64,000 nucleotides of DNA from Cryobacterium arcticum (GCF_003185895.1 NZ_QHLY01000008.1:360-64359); one strand, 5' to 3'. Numbered from the stretch's first letter, positions 40,130-49,011 are shown. Notes: generated from the sequence alone by a model not told the origin. A program made the numbers and translations.

Positions 40130-41511
40130 CGCGGAGCCGTCGCCTCGACCACGGCGATCTCCCGGGTGGCGGTCTCCCGGTCACGGTCTTGCCGGGCGGT
40201 GTCCGCCCTGGCCGTGACGGTGCGGATGGCCGTGGTCAGCGGCTGCCCGTCGCCGCTGTGCCGCACCCGCAGGCGGGGCGTCGTGCGTGGGGCGGTGCGC
40301 GGCCGGATACGCACGCGCAGGCGCTGGTACTTGATCATCCAGAACATCACGGCGGCGGCCGCGATCAGGCCGGATGCCGCGGCGACGCCGATCGACCAGC
40401 GCGGGCCGTACTGGTCGGCGACCCAGCCCACCAGCGGGGCGCCGAGCGGGGTGCCGCCGGCGAAGATCGCCATGTACAGCGCCATCACCCGGCCGCGCAT
40501 GGCCGGTTCGGTGGTGGTCTGCACGTAGGCATTGGCCGTGGTCATCAGGGTCAGCGAGGTGAGCCCGACGAACGCCAGGGAGATCGCGAACGTGATGTAG
40601 GTCGGCATCAGCGCGGCGATCAGGCAGGTCAGGCCGAAGAAGAAGGCGCCGCCCACCACCAGGCGCATGCGGGGCCGGCTGCGCCGGGCCGAGAGCAGGG
40701 CGCCGGCTACGCTGCCGACGGCCATGATCGAGCTGAGCAAGCCGAACTCGCTGGCTCCCATGCCGAACTCCACGGTGGCCATGGTGGAGGTGAAGATGGC
40801 GAAGTTGAAGCCGAAGGTGCCCACCAGGAACACCGTGATCAGCACCGCGACGATGTCCGGGCGTTTCCAGACGTACCGGAAACCGGCCATCAGTTGCCCG
40901 CGTTCGCGCGGAGCCCGGGGTTGCTTGCGCAATTGCCGGGTGCGCAGCAGGGTCATGGCGAAGACGGTGAAGGCGAAGGTCACGGCGTTGATCAGGAAGA
41001 CCCAGCCGGCGCCGACGGCGACCGTGAGCACACCGGCCACGGCCGGGCCGATCAGGCGGGCGCCGTTGAACGAAGCGGAGTTGAGGGCGACGGCGTTGGA
41101 GAGGCTGTCGTCCGGCACGAGCTCGGAGACGAAGGTCTGCCGGGCGGGAGCGTCGATCGCGGCAACGATGCCGAGGCCGAGCGCGAAGAGGTAGACGTGC
41201 CAGAGCTCGACGACGCCGGTGACGGTGATGAGGCCGAGGCCCAGGGCGAGCGCGCCCATCAGGGTCTGGGTGAGCATCAACAGCTTGCGGCGGTCGAACC
41301 GGTCGGCGATGAGACCGGACCACGGCATCAGCACCAGCTGCGGCCCGAACTGCAGGGCCATCACGATGCCGACCGCGGTGGCGTTGTAGTCGGTGAGCTG
41401 GGTCAGCACGATCCAGTCCTGGGCCGTGCGCTGCATCCAGGTGCCGACATTGGACACCATGGCGCCGGCGAACCAGATCCGGTAATTCAAAACGCTCAGG
41501 GAGCGGAACAT
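40126..41511 (-). CDS. MFS efflux protein (DHA3/enterobactin-exporter type)
   Basis: A 461-residue transporter with 12 membrane helices (MFRSLSVLNYRIWFAGAMVS start, GLIADRFDRRKLLM loop 2-3 motif) and a long Arg/Thr-rich cytoplasmic tail of about 70 residues. The fold and the start resemble drug/macrolide or siderophore exporters. It lies 5 bp downstream of a MarR gene on the same strand, a classic regulator/efflux pair, so export of a toxic compound under MarR control is inferred. ATG 41511 is chosen, since the longer frame overlaps MarR. Confidence 0.82.
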   Translation of the reverse strand: MFRSLSVLNYRIWFAGAMVSNVGTWMQRTAQDWIVLTQLTDYNATAVGIVMALQFGPQLVLMPWSGLIADRFDRRKLLMLTQTLMGALALGLGLITVTGVVELWHVYLFALGLGIVAAIDAPARQTFVSELVPDDSLSNAVALNSASFNGARLIGPAVAGVLTVAVGAGWVFLINAVTFAFTVFAMTLLRTRQLRKQPRAPRERGQLMAGFRYVWKRPDIVAVLITVFLVGTFGFNFAIFTSTMATVEFGMGASEFGLLSSIMAVGSVAGALLSARRSRPRMRLVVGGAFFFGLTCLIAALMPTYITFAISLAFVGLTSLTLMTTANAYVQTTTEPAMRGRVMALYMAIFAGGTPLGAPLVGWVADQYGPRWSIGVAAASGLIAAAAVMFWMIKYQRLRVRIRPRTAPRTTPRLRVRHSGDGQPLTTAIRTVTARADTARQDRDRETATREIAVVEATAPR

Positions 41512-41516
41512 TGCAC

Positions 41517-42047
41517 TCAACTGTTGGCGAGCTCCTTCATGATGTCGGTGGCGGCGGCCAGCACGTGGCGCTGTTCGGGGGTGAGTTTGAGGATGCGCTT
41601 GGCGATCCAGTCGTCGCGGCGGCGGCGGGTCTCGCGCACGAGCGAGAGCCCGGTGTCGGTGACGGTGAGCACGATCTTGCGGCCGTCCTCCGCGGAGCCG
41701 GCCCGGTCGAGCAGGCCGGCCTCGACGAGGGCGTTGACCGTGCGGTTCATCGAGGGCGGGGTGACCCGCTCCTCCTCGCTCAGCGCACTGAGGGTCATCG
41801 GTCCGAGACGGAAGACGGCGCCGAGCGCCGAGAACTGGCCGCTGGTGAGTTCGTTGTCGGCCTGTTCCTGGCGCACCCGGCGGGCGAGGCGCCCGTTGGC
41901 GAGGCGAAAGTCGTGGCTCAATTCGGCCACCGTGCGGCGCTTGGCGTGCGCGGAAGCCGGGTGGGCGGCCGTGGTCGGAACGGCAGTGCCCTGAACGGCA
42001 GTGCCGGTCGACGTGGCGCCGGGCGCAGTAGGAGGAAGAAGAGTCAT
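41517..42047 (-). CDS. MarR-family regulator
   Basis: A 176-residue regulator. Following a 35-residue Ala/Thr-rich start, the winged helix-turn-helix spans about 45-150 (LTSGQFSALGAVFRLG, PPSMNRTVNALVEAGLLDR, DGRKIVLTVTDTG). An AT-rich palindrome lies just upstream and overlaps its promoter: the -10 box TATGCT on the minus strand (42061-42056) ends 8 nt before the ATG, suggesting a leaderless, autorepressed mRNA. Confidence 0.87.
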   Translation of the reverse strand: MTLLPPTAPGATSTGTAVQGTAVPTTAAHPASAHAKRRTVAELSHDFRLANGRLARRVRQEQADNELTSGQFSALGAVFRLGPMTLSALSEEERVTPPSMNRTVNALVEAGLLDRAGSAEDGRKIVLTVTDTGLSLVRETRRRRDDWIAKRILKLTPEQRHVLAAATDIMKELANS

Positions 42048-42065
42048 GATTACTTAGCATAACAA

Positions 42066-42080
42066 ATTAGCTTTGCTAAT
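42066..42080. promoter_or_regulatory. MarR-type operator
   Basis: ATTAGC-TTT-GCTAAT is a perfect 6+6 inverted repeat in an unusually AT-rich patch, next to a partial copy TTAGCAT (42054-42060) that contains the -10 box. It is placed to repress the MarR/MFS pair. Confidence 0.75.
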
Positions 42081-42115
42081 CATTCCCCCAACCCGAATCG
42101 CGCCCGCATCGCCCT

Positions 42116-42181
42116 AACTGTTACCGAAGCGGACTTCTGCGTCCGGCGCACCGGCCGCAGAAGTCCGAACGGGCAACAGTT
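42116..42181. repeat. Long hairpin element (ACAACTGTTGCCGC family), copy 2
   Basis: Outer arms AACTGTTACC (42116-42125) and GGCAACAGTT (42172-42181) match with one mismatch. Inner arms GGACTTCTGCG (42131-42141) and CGCAGAAGTCC (42156-42166) are perfect. The layout and outer sequence match the element at 30514-30583, while the loops differ. It lies between divergent genes, so it is not simply a terminator. Confidence 0.7.
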
Positions 42182-42251
42182 GCGTCAGTGGGTGGATTGG
42201 CGGCGGAAGGGGGGTGGGACGCGAGCGTGGGTTTAGCGGCAGAATGAGGCC

Positions 42252-43145
42252 GTGCCCACCTTCATTGACGAATACGGCGTTGCCATCGAGTACTACGCCT
42301 GGCCGGTCGACCATCCCCGCGCGATTGTGCAGATCGTGCACGGAGTGGGGGAGCATGCCCTGCGTTACCGGGAGGTGGCCAGGGCGCTCAACGCGGCCGG
42401 CTACACCGTCTACGCCGACGATCATCGCGGCCACGGCCAGACCGGCATGCGGCAGCATGGCGGCGACGCCGGCCAGCTCGGCCGGCTCGGCCCCGGTGGG
42501 CTGCGCGCAACGGTGGCGGCCGTGCACACGTTCACGCAGGTGATCCGCCAGGCGCAGTCCACGCAGACGGGGCCGGCGCATGCCGACCTGCCGCTGGTGC
42601 TGCTCGGCCACAGCTGGGGGTCGTTCATGGCCCAGATGATCCTCGACCAGCATCCCGCCGACTATCAGGCCGTGGTGCTCACCGGCACCGCCTACCGCTG
42701 GCCGGGTTACCTCGAGAGCGGTGACCTCAACCGCCGACACAAACACCTCGGCGAGACGGGTGCGGAGTGGCTGAGCCGTGACCCGGCGGTCGCGGCGGCT
42801 TTCGTGGCCGATCCGCTCACCACCGGGGTGCCGCTGGCGAAGCTGTTCGGCCTGCGCGATGCCGTTCGCATCCTGGGCCGGCCCGCGCGCGGCCTGCCCG
42901 CCGGATTACCCGTTCTGATCCAGGTCGGCGGCGACGACCCGGTGGGTGGGGAGCGCAGTGCGCTCAAGCTGGTGGATGCGTATCGCCGCCGGTCGGGCCT
43001 GACCGACGTGCGCATGATCGTCTACCCGGGTGCCCGGCACGAGGTCTTCAATGAGACCAACCGCGACGAGGTGCTTGCCGACCTGGTGGGCTGGCTCGAC
43101 GCACACCTTCCCGCCACCGCTCAGGACGACCCAGCCGACGATTAG
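42252..43145 (+). CDS. Alpha/beta hydrolase, monoacylglycerol lipase/lysophospholipase type
   Basis: A 297-residue serine hydrolase of the Hydrolase_4 type. VHGVGEHALRYREVA supplies the oxyanion region, GHSWGS near 119 carries the nucleophile Ser, and GARHEVFNE near 261 supplies the His. It probably hydrolyses monoacylglycerols or lysophospholipids. GTG 42252 is used. A CAGAAT -10-like box (42240-42245) ends 6 nt before it, and no ribosome binding site is present, so the mRNA may be leaderless. Confidence 0.8.
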   Translation: MPTFIDEYGVAIEYYAWPVDHPRAIVQIVHGVGEHALRYREVARALNAAGYTVYADDHRGHGQTGMRQHGGDAGQLGRLGPGGLRATVAAVHTFTQVIRQAQSTQTGPAHADLPLVLLGHSWGSFMAQMILDQHPADYQAVVLTGTAYRWPGYLESGDLNRRHKHLGETGAEWLSRDPAVAAAFVADPLTTGVPLAKLFGLRDAVRILGRPARGLPAGLPVLIQVGGDDPVGGERSALKLVDAYRRRSGLTDVRMIVYPGARHEVFNETNRDEVLADLVGWLDAHLPATAQDDPADD

Positions 43146-43154
43146 GCTGGGCCC

Positions 43155-44204
43155 ATGCATGGTGAATACAAGGTTCCTGGTGGCAAGCTTGTCGTCGTCG
43201 ATCTCGAGGTAGTCGACGGTCTGATCACGGAATTTCGTCTGGCCGGTGATTTCTTCCTCGAACCCGACGATGCCCTCGAGGACATCAATGCTGCGGTGAA
43301 CGGTCTGCCGGCCGACAGCGATGCCGCGACCATCGCCGCCGCGGTGCGTGCGAGCCTGCCGCCCCAGGCGACGTTGCTCGGCTTCTCACCGGAATCCGTG
43401 GCCGTGGCCATCCGCCGTTCGTTGGCCCACGCGAGCGGCTGGAAAGACTACGAGTGGAAGCTGATCCACACCAAGGCCGTTCCGCCCGTGATGCAGATGG
43501 CGCTCGACGAGGTGCTCGCCGTCGAGGTGGGCGAGGGCCGCCGCAGCCCCACCCTGCGCATCTGGGAGTGGAACGAACCTGCCGTCGTCATCGGCAGTTT
43601 CCAGTCGCTCAAGAACGAGGTCGACCAGGTCAACGCCGACAAGTACGGCTTCACCGTGGTGCGCCGGGTCTCCGGCGGCGGCGCCATGTTCATGGAGGCG
43701 GGCTCGGTCATCACCTACTCGATCTACGCGCCCACCGACCTCGTGCAGGGCATGACCTTCGCCGATTCCTACGCCTTCCTCGACGAATGGGTCATCACCG
43801 CGCTCAAGTCGCTCGGCATCGACGCGCACTACCAGCCCCTCAACGACATCACGAGCCCCACCGGCAAGATCGGCGGCGCCGCCCAGAAGCGGCTCGGCAG
43901 CGGCGCCGTACTCCACCACGTCACCATGAGCTACGACATGGACGGCGAGAAGATGGTGCAGGTGCTGCGCATCGGTCGGGAGAAGCTCAGCGACAAGGGC
44001 ATCACCAGCGCCGCCAAGCGGGTCGATCCGCTCCGCAGTCAGACGGGGCTCAGCCGCGCCGAGATCATCGACCGGATGAAGCAGACCTTCACCAGCCTGT
44101 ACGGGGCCACTCCCGGAGATATTACCGACGCGGAGTATGCCAAGGCGGCCGATCTGGTGGAGAGCAAGTTCAGCACCGATGAATGGATCGGCCGCGTTCC
44201 CTAA
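43155..44204 (+). CDS. Lipoate-protein ligase A-like protein with N-terminal accessory domain
   Basis: A 349-residue protein. Residues 1-80 (MHGEYKVPGGKLVVVDLEV...GDFFLEPDDAL) resemble the accessory domain that E. coli LplA carries at its C-terminus. Residues about 100-345 form the biotin/lipoate ligase catalytic fold with RRVSGGGAMFMEAG and the lysine in SPTGKIGGAAQKR. It attaches lipoate (or octanoate) to E2/GcvH proteins. The domain order is reversed relative to E. coli LplA, as if a two-gene ligase had fused the other way. A TAGGCT box (43143-43148) 6 nt before the ATG suggests leaderless translation. Confidence 0.82.
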   Translation: MHGEYKVPGGKLVVVDLEVVDGLITEFRLAGDFFLEPDDALEDINAAVNGLPADSDAATIAAAVRASLPPQATLLGFSPESVAVAIRRSLAHASGWKDYEWKLIHTKAVPPVMQMALDEVLAVEVGEGRRSPTLRIWEWNEPAVVIGSFQSLKNEVDQVNADKYGFTVVRRVSGGGAMFMEAGSVITYSIYAPTDLVQGMTFADSYAFLDEWVITALKSLGIDAHYQPLNDITSPTGKIGGAAQKRLGSGAVLHHVTMSYDMDGEKMVQVLRIGREKLSDKGITSAAKRVDPLRSQTGLSRAEIIDRMKQTFTSLYGATPGDITDAEYAKAADLVESKFSTDEWIGRVP

Positions 44205-44521
44205 CGACCTCGGCTGAGCAGGTCCTGGTACTCGGCGTGGGTGTTGATCCACTCGGCGACGAAGGGGCACGCCGCCACGACAGTGAGGTTCGTGCGCGTG
44301 CGCACGTCGTCGAGAGCCTGTTCCACCAGGATGCTCGCCAGCCCGTGATCGCGCTTGGCGGGGTTCACCTCGGTGTGGGTGAACTGCATCTCCTGACCCA
44401 CCACCCGGTAGTCGGCCAGGCCGACGGGCTCACCGTCCTGCCAGAGCGTGTAACGCGAGAGGTCCGGTTCGTGCTCGACGTGCGCGGTCGTCTCGGCGCT
44501 CATCATCTCTTCACTTGTCAT
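44201..44521 (-). CDS. GNAT-family N-acetyltransferase, small YjdJ-like type
   Basis: A 106-residue minimal GNAT domain (YTLWQDGEPVGLADYRV, HTEVNPAKRDHGLASILVEQALDDVR, VAACPFVAEWINTH) matching the small YjdJ-type proteins, which lack the full N-terminal acceptor part. The substrate is unknown. The stop overlaps the lipoate ligase stop by 4 bp. On the minus strand a TACGCT box (44533-44528) ends 6 nt before the ATG, suggesting a leaderless mRNA back to back with the methyltransferase promoter. Confidence 0.75.
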   Translation of the reverse strand: MTSEEMMSAETTAHVEHEPDLSRYTLWQDGEPVGLADYRVVGQEMQFTHTEVNPAKRDHGLASILVEQALDDVRTRTNLTVVAACPFVAEWINTHAEYQDLLSRGR

Positions 44522-44555
44522 CGGAACAGCGTAAGCCGACTGACAGAATGAGGGA

Positions 44556-45461
44556 ATGCCAAACGCGTGGACTCAGTCCTCTCCCAGCAGAGTCATCCAG
44601 GCCGACAACCTGGATGTGCTGCCCACGCTGCCCGACGGCGCCTTCACCCTGATCTACCTCGACCCGCCGTTCAACACCGGCCGCAGCCAGAAACGCCAGG
44701 CCACCACATCGGTGCGGACCATCCAGGCCAGCGGCGGGCACGCCACCGGTACCATCACCGGATTCAAGGGTCAGCGCTACGAGCGCATCAAGGGTGACTT
44801 GCTCGGCTATGACGACCAGTTCGAGGACTACTGGGCGTTCCTCGAACCAAGGCTGATCGAAGCCTGGCGCCTGCTCGCCGACGACGGCACCCTCTACCTG
44901 CACCTCGACTACCGTGAGGCGCATTACGCCAAGGTGCTGCTCGACGCCCTCTTCGGCCGGGACTGCTTTCTCAACGAACTGATCTGGGCCTACGACTACG
45001 GCGCCAAGTCGAAGAACCGCTGGCCCACCAAGCACGACACGATCCTCGTCTACGTGAAGAACCCCAAGGGCTACTACTTCGACTCCAGCACCGTCGACCG
45101 GGAACCCTACATGGCACCCGGCCTGGTCACGCCGGAGAAGGTGGCGAAGGGCAAACTGCCCACGGATGTCTGGTGGCACACCATCGTCTCGCCCACGGGC
45201 AAGGAGAAGACCGGTTACCCCACCCAGAAGCCCGTCGGCATCCTGCGCCGCATGCTCCAGGCTTCCAGCCGCGAGGGCGACTGGGTGCTGGACTTCTTCG
45301 CCGGCAGCGGCACCACCGGCGCTGTTGCAGCCGCGCTCGGTCGCAAGTTCCTGCTGATCGACCAGAACCCCGAGTCGCTTGCCGTGATGCACGACCGGCT
45401 GGGCGAGCTTCCCGACGTGGATTTCGTCGACGCGGATCGGCAGACAAGACTGGGAGCATGA
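44556..45461 (+). CDS. Solitary site-specific DNA (adenine) methyltransferase
   Basis: A 301-residue beta-class N6-adenine or N4-cytosine methyltransferase. The catalytic DPPF motif (residues 36-39) comes first, and the AdoMet-binding FAGSGTT motif near 249 comes last. The target-recognition region lies between them. No restriction endonuclease gene is adjacent, so it is an orphan enzyme, perhaps epigenetic or housekeeping. A CAGAAT box (44544-44549) ends 6 nt before the ATG. The stop overlaps the next gene by 4 bp. Confidence 0.85.
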   Translation: MPNAWTQSSPSRVIQADNLDVLPTLPDGAFTLIYLDPPFNTGRSQKRQATTSVRTIQASGGHATGTITGFKGQRYERIKGDLLGYDDQFEDYWAFLEPRLIEAWRLLADDGTLYLHLDYREAHYAKVLLDALFGRDCFLNELIWAYDYGAKSKNRWPTKHDTILVYVKNPKGYYFDSSTVDREPYMAPGLVTPEKVAKGKLPTDVWWHTIVSPTGKEKTGYPTQKPVGILRRMLQASSREGDWVLDFFAGSGTTGAVAAALGRKFLLIDQNPESLAVMHDRLGELPDVDFVDADRQTRLGA

Positions 45462-46384
45462 GACTCCGCATCTTCACCGAGCCCCAGCAGGGCGCCAGCT
45501 ACGACGACCTCCTCGCGGTGGCCCAGGCCACGGAGACGCTCGGGTTCGACGCCTTCTTCCGCTCCGACCACTACCTGGCGATGGGCGACCATGTCACCGG
45601 CCTGCCCGGCCCCACGGATGCCTGGACCACCCTTGCCGGTCTCGCCCGCGAGACCGAACGCATCCGTCTGGGCACCCTGGTGTCGTCGGTCACCTACCGG
45701 CCGCCGGGAGTCCTCGCGATCCAGGTGGCCCAGGTCGACCAGATGTCGGGCGGACGGGTCGAGCTGGGCCTCGGCACCGGCTGGTTCGAGCAGGAACACC
45801 TGGCCTACGGCATCCCGTTCCCGGCCAAGCGGTTCGGCATGCTCGAGGAGCAGCTCGAGGTGATCACCGGCCTGTGGGAGACCCCGGTCGGACAGACCTA
45901 CAGCTTCAGCGGCGAGCACTACACCCTGGTCGATTCGCCCGCCCTGCCCAAGCCCACCCAGGCGCGGGTTCCGGTGATCGTGGGCGGAGGCGGCGCCAAG
46001 CGCACCCCGGCCATGGCCGCGCGCTTCGCGACCGAGTTCAACCTGCCGTTCCCCGAGTTCGCCGACATCGCCGGCAAGTTCGCCGGCGTGCGCGCGGCCT
46101 GCGAGGCTGTCGGCCGCGACCCGCAGGAACTGGTCTACTCGACCGCGCTCATCGCCGTGGCCGGCGCGGATGAGGCCGAGTTCAGCCGTCGCGCTGCCGC
46201 CGTTGGCCGTGAACCCGCCGAGCTTCGTGAGCACGGCCTGGCCGGAACCGCCAGCGAGGTGGTCGACCGGCTCGGTGCGCTGGCCGACGACGGCGTGGAG
46301 TGCGTCTACTTGCAGATCATGGACCTGGCCGACCTCGACCACCTGGACTTCATCGCCCGCGAGGTCGTGCCGCAACTCGGCTGA
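45458..46384 (+). CDS. LLM-class F420-dependent oxidoreductase
   Basis: A 308-residue luciferase-like TIM-barrel protein (MRLRIFTEPQQGASYDDL, FFRSDHYLAM, LGTLVSSVTYRPPG, GGRVELGLGTGWFEQEH). The segments LGTGW and PVIVGGGG resemble the F420-binding actinobacterial group. It likely transfers hydride between F420 and an unknown substrate. ATG 45458 overlaps the methyltransferase stop, so the two are co-transcribed. The functional link between them is unclear. Confidence 0.82.
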   Translation: MRLRIFTEPQQGASYDDLLAVAQATETLGFDAFFRSDHYLAMGDHVTGLPGPTDAWTTLAGLARETERIRLGTLVSSVTYRPPGVLAIQVAQVDQMSGGRVELGLGTGWFEQEHLAYGIPFPAKRFGMLEEQLEVITGLWETPVGQTYSFSGEHYTLVDSPALPKPTQARVPVIVGGGGAKRTPAMAARFATEFNLPFPEFADIAGKFAGVRAACEAVGRDPQELVYSTALIAVAGADEAEFSRRAAAVGREPAELREHGLAGTASEVVDRLGALADDGVECVYLQIMDLADLDHLDFIAREVVPQLG

Positions 46385-46401
46385 TCGCCCGGCCGGGTGG
46401 A

Positions 46402-47430
46402 TCAGGCCGAGTCGCGCAGTATCAGGCGGGTGGGCATGATGTTGTGGTGCGGCACCGACTCGTCGTCGGCGAGCAGTCGGAGCAGCAGGTCCGCCATCGT
46501 GAAGCCCATCTCCTTCGACGGTTGGCTCACTGTGGTGAGTGAGATCGGGCCGGAGGTGGCGGCGGGGCTGTCATCGAAGGACACCACGGCGATGTCGCCC
46601 GGAACCATGCGGCCCTGCTCGGCGAGCACGCCCATGGTGCCCACGGCCATCAGGTCGCTGGCGACGAAGAGTGCGTCGATGTCGGGAGTGTTCGCCAGCA
46701 GGCGCCGGGTTGCGGCGGCGGCTCCGGCGGCCGTGAAGTCACCGTGCTCGATGGCCGCGACCTCGAGACCCGCCTGGCTGAGGGCCTGGTGGAACCCGGT
46801 CAGGCGGTCGATACCGGCGGGCATGTCGACGGGGCCGGTGATGGTGCCGATGCGGCGGCGGCCGAGGTCGATCAGGTGCTGCACGCCGCTGATCGCGCCG
46901 GCGATGTTGTCGACGTCGACGAAGTAGTTGTTCTCGCCGGAGTGGTTCGTGGGCCGGCCACCGAAGACGACGGGCATGGTGGACTCGAGGTTGGCGACGA
47001 AGTCGTCACCGGTGTGGTGCGAGATCACCAGGGCGCCGTCGACGTTGCCCGAGCGCAGGTAGCGCATGGTCTTGTGCCGGGGGTCGCTCGAGGCCACCAG
47101 CAGGTTGAGGGTGTAGTCGCTCTCGTCGAGTCGGTTGGTGATTCCCTGCACGACTGCGGCGAAGTAGGGGTCGCCGAAGAATTTGGTCATGTCTTCGGGT
47201 ACGACCAGGGCCACGGACTGGGTCTGGTGGCTGGCGAGGGACCGCGCCGCGCGGTTGGGCACGTAGTTGAGGCGGTCGATAGCGGCGTTGACCGACTCGA
47301 CGACCTCGGGCCGAACCTTCGGCGACCCGTTCACGACGCGGCTGACGGTGGCCCTGGACACACCTGCGTCCGCGGCCACCATCTCCAGGGTCGGCTGGGG
47401 CGGGCGCGTCGACCGAGTTCCCATGGGCAT
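46402..47430 (-). CDS. LacI-family regulator (CebR/CelR-like) of the adjacent sugar importer
   Basis: A 342-residue LacI repressor with a helix-turn-helix near residues 14-40 (TLEMVAADAGVSRATVSRVV), the hinge RAARSLAS and a sugar-binding core. It is divergent from a CUT1 importer, with tandem TGAGAGCGCTCTCA palindromes between them. These are close to the TGGGAGCGCTCCCA operators of the cellobiose repressors CebR/CelR, so a beta-glucoside or oligosaccharide ligand is likely. Confidence 0.87.
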   Translation of the reverse strand: MPMGTRSTRPPQPTLEMVAADAGVSRATVSRVVNGSPKVRPEVVESVNAAIDRLNYVPNRAARSLASHQTQSVALVVPEDMTKFFGDPYFAAVVQGITNRLDESDYTLNLLVASSDPRHKTMRYLRSGNVDGALVISHHTGDDFVANLESTMPVVFGGRPTNHSGENNYFVDVDNIAGAISGVQHLIDLGRRRIGTITGPVDMPAGIDRLTGFHQALSQAGLEVAAIEHGDFTAAGAAAATRRLLANTPDIDALFVASDLMAVGTMGVLAEQGRMVPGDIAVVSFDDSPAATSGPISLTTVSQPSKEMGFTMADLLLRLLADDESVPHHNIMPTRLILRDSA

Positions 47431-47526
47431 GGCGTCATTCTATTTGGGCGCACGCGACCGCACGCCACCGCCCGGGCCGACGCGCCGCCGACTCGCCGGT
47501 GAATGCGCGGTTCTACCGACCCCGTG

Positions 47527-47606
47527 TTGACACACCGGGCGTGAGTGCCCTATGGTGGCGGTGATTGATGAGAGCGCTCTCACGCCCGGCGATGAGAGCG
47601 CTCTCA
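47527..47606 (+). promoter_or_regulatory. Promoter with tandem LacI operators for the sugar importer
   Basis: The promoter is TTGACA (47527-47532), an 18-bp spacer, TATGGT (47551-47556). Two identical perfect 14-bp palindromes TGAGAGCGCTCTCA follow at 47569-47582 and 47593-47606, a centre-to-centre distance of 24 bp, or just over two helical turns. Both are downstream of the -10 box, a roadblock position, and their spacing suits cooperative binding on one DNA face. Confidence 0.88.
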
Positions 47607-47660
47607 TTCCCGCACGTATGTCTTGCAATCGCACAAGCACACGCACACAAAGGAGTGATA

Positions 47661-48992
47661 GTGAAGTTCTCACAACGCACCAAGGTTGGGGCCGCAGTTG
47701 CCTGCGTCGCATCCTTCGCCCTTCTCGCCACCGGTTGTTCTTCGGCCGGCACCGGCGGTTCCTCAGACGGTGACAACATCGAGTTGACCATCACCACGTT
47801 CGGCAGCATGGGCATGTCCGACCTGTACGCACAGTACGAGAAGGAAAACCCCGGCATCACGATCAAGGCCAACAACATCGACACGGGTGGAAACGCCCGC
47901 ACGGATGCCTTCACCAAGATCGCCGCCGGAAGCGGACTGTCCGACGTCACGGCCGTTGAGGAAGGCTGGCTCGGATCGATCCAGGAGGTCTCCGATCAGT
48001 TCGTCGACCTTTCCGACTACGGCGCAGACAAGATCAAGGACCGCTGGGTTCCGTGGAAGCTTGCCCAGGGCACCGACAAGGACGGCCGCATCATCGCGTA
48101 CGGCACCGACATCGGCCCGGAAGGCCTCTGCTACAACAGTGCAGCGTTCGCGGCCGCAGGCCTGCCGACCGACCGCACCGAGGTCGCCGCGCTGCTCGGT
48201 GGCGCTGACGCCACGTGGGACAGCTACTTCGCACTCGGCGAGCAGTACCAGAAGGCCACCGGTAAGGCCTGGTTCGACCAGTCCGGCTTCATCTGGAACT
48301 CCATGGTCAACCAGATGGACGAGGGCTACTACACCGCGGACGGCGACCTGAACGTCACCGACAACGCGGACCTGAAGGCTGCCTGGACGAAGCTTGCGGC
48401 CGCTAACGCTGCCGGCCTCTCTGCTGCCCAGACCCAGTGGGACTGGAACAAGGGTGCGTCGTTCACCGACGGAACCTTCGCGACCTTCATGTGCCCGGGC
48501 TGGATGCTCGGAGTCGTCCAGGGCCAGGTTGAGACCGCCGGCGGCGACGCCACCGGCGCGACGGCCGGCTGGGACTTCGCCGACGTCTTCCCCGGCGGAG
48601 CGACCAACTGGGGCGGATCGTTCCTGACCGTTCCGACGCAGTCCAAGCACCCGCAGGAAGCTGCTGACCTGGCCGCATGGCTGACCGACGCTGACCAGCA
48701 GGTCGCCGAGTTCAAGGCTCAGGGCCCGTTCCCGTCCGTCACCGCAGCGCAGACGGATCCCGCCCTCGCTGAGGCGACCGGAGTCTCGGCGTTCTTCAAC
48801 GACGCCCCGATCGCCGACATCCTGACCAAGCGTGCCGATGGTGTGAAGGCCCAGTTCAAGGGCCCCGATGACTCCACGATCCAGGAGCAGGTCTTCGGCC
48901 CCTCCGCGATCTCGCTTGACCAGGGCGTTGCAGGCGACAAGGCCTGGGACGACGCCATGACCCTGTTCGACCAGCTCATCACCAACAAGTAG
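47661..48992 (+). CDS. Sugar ABC transporter substrate-binding lipoprotein (CebE-like)
   Basis: A 443-residue family 1 solute-binding protein. The signal peptide ends in the lipobox LLATGC (Cys near 26) and a Gly/Ser linker follows, then ITTFGSMGMSDLYAQYEKENPGI and other conserved stretches of MalE/CebE-type proteins. GTG 47661 follows AAGGAG at 47650-47655; the in-frame upstream codons run through the operators and are not used. Codon choice looks more biased than in its neighbours, consistent with high expression. The ligand is probably cellobiose or a related oligosaccharide, from the operator type. Confidence 0.87.
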   Translation: MKFSQRTKVGAAVACVASFALLATGCSSAGTGGSSDGDNIELTITTFGSMGMSDLYAQYEKENPGITIKANNIDTGGNARTDAFTKIAAGSGLSDVTAVEEGWLGSIQEVSDQFVDLSDYGADKIKDRWVPWKLAQGTDKDGRIIAYGTDIGPEGLCYNSAAFAAAGLPTDRTEVAALLGGADATWDSYFALGEQYQKATGKAWFDQSGFIWNSMVNQMDEGYYTADGDLNVTDNADLKAAWTKLAAANAAGLSAAQTQWDWNKGASFTDGTFATFMCPGWMLGVVQGQVETAGGDATGATAGWDFADVFPGGATNWGGSFLTVPTQSKHPQEAADLAAWLTDADQQVAEFKAQGPFPSVTAAQTDPALAEATGVSAFFNDAPIADILTKRADGVKAQFKGPDDSTIQEQVFGPSAISLDQGVAGDKAWDDAMTLFDQLITNK

Positions 48993-49011
48993 TAGCAAGA
49001 ATCCGCTCGAC

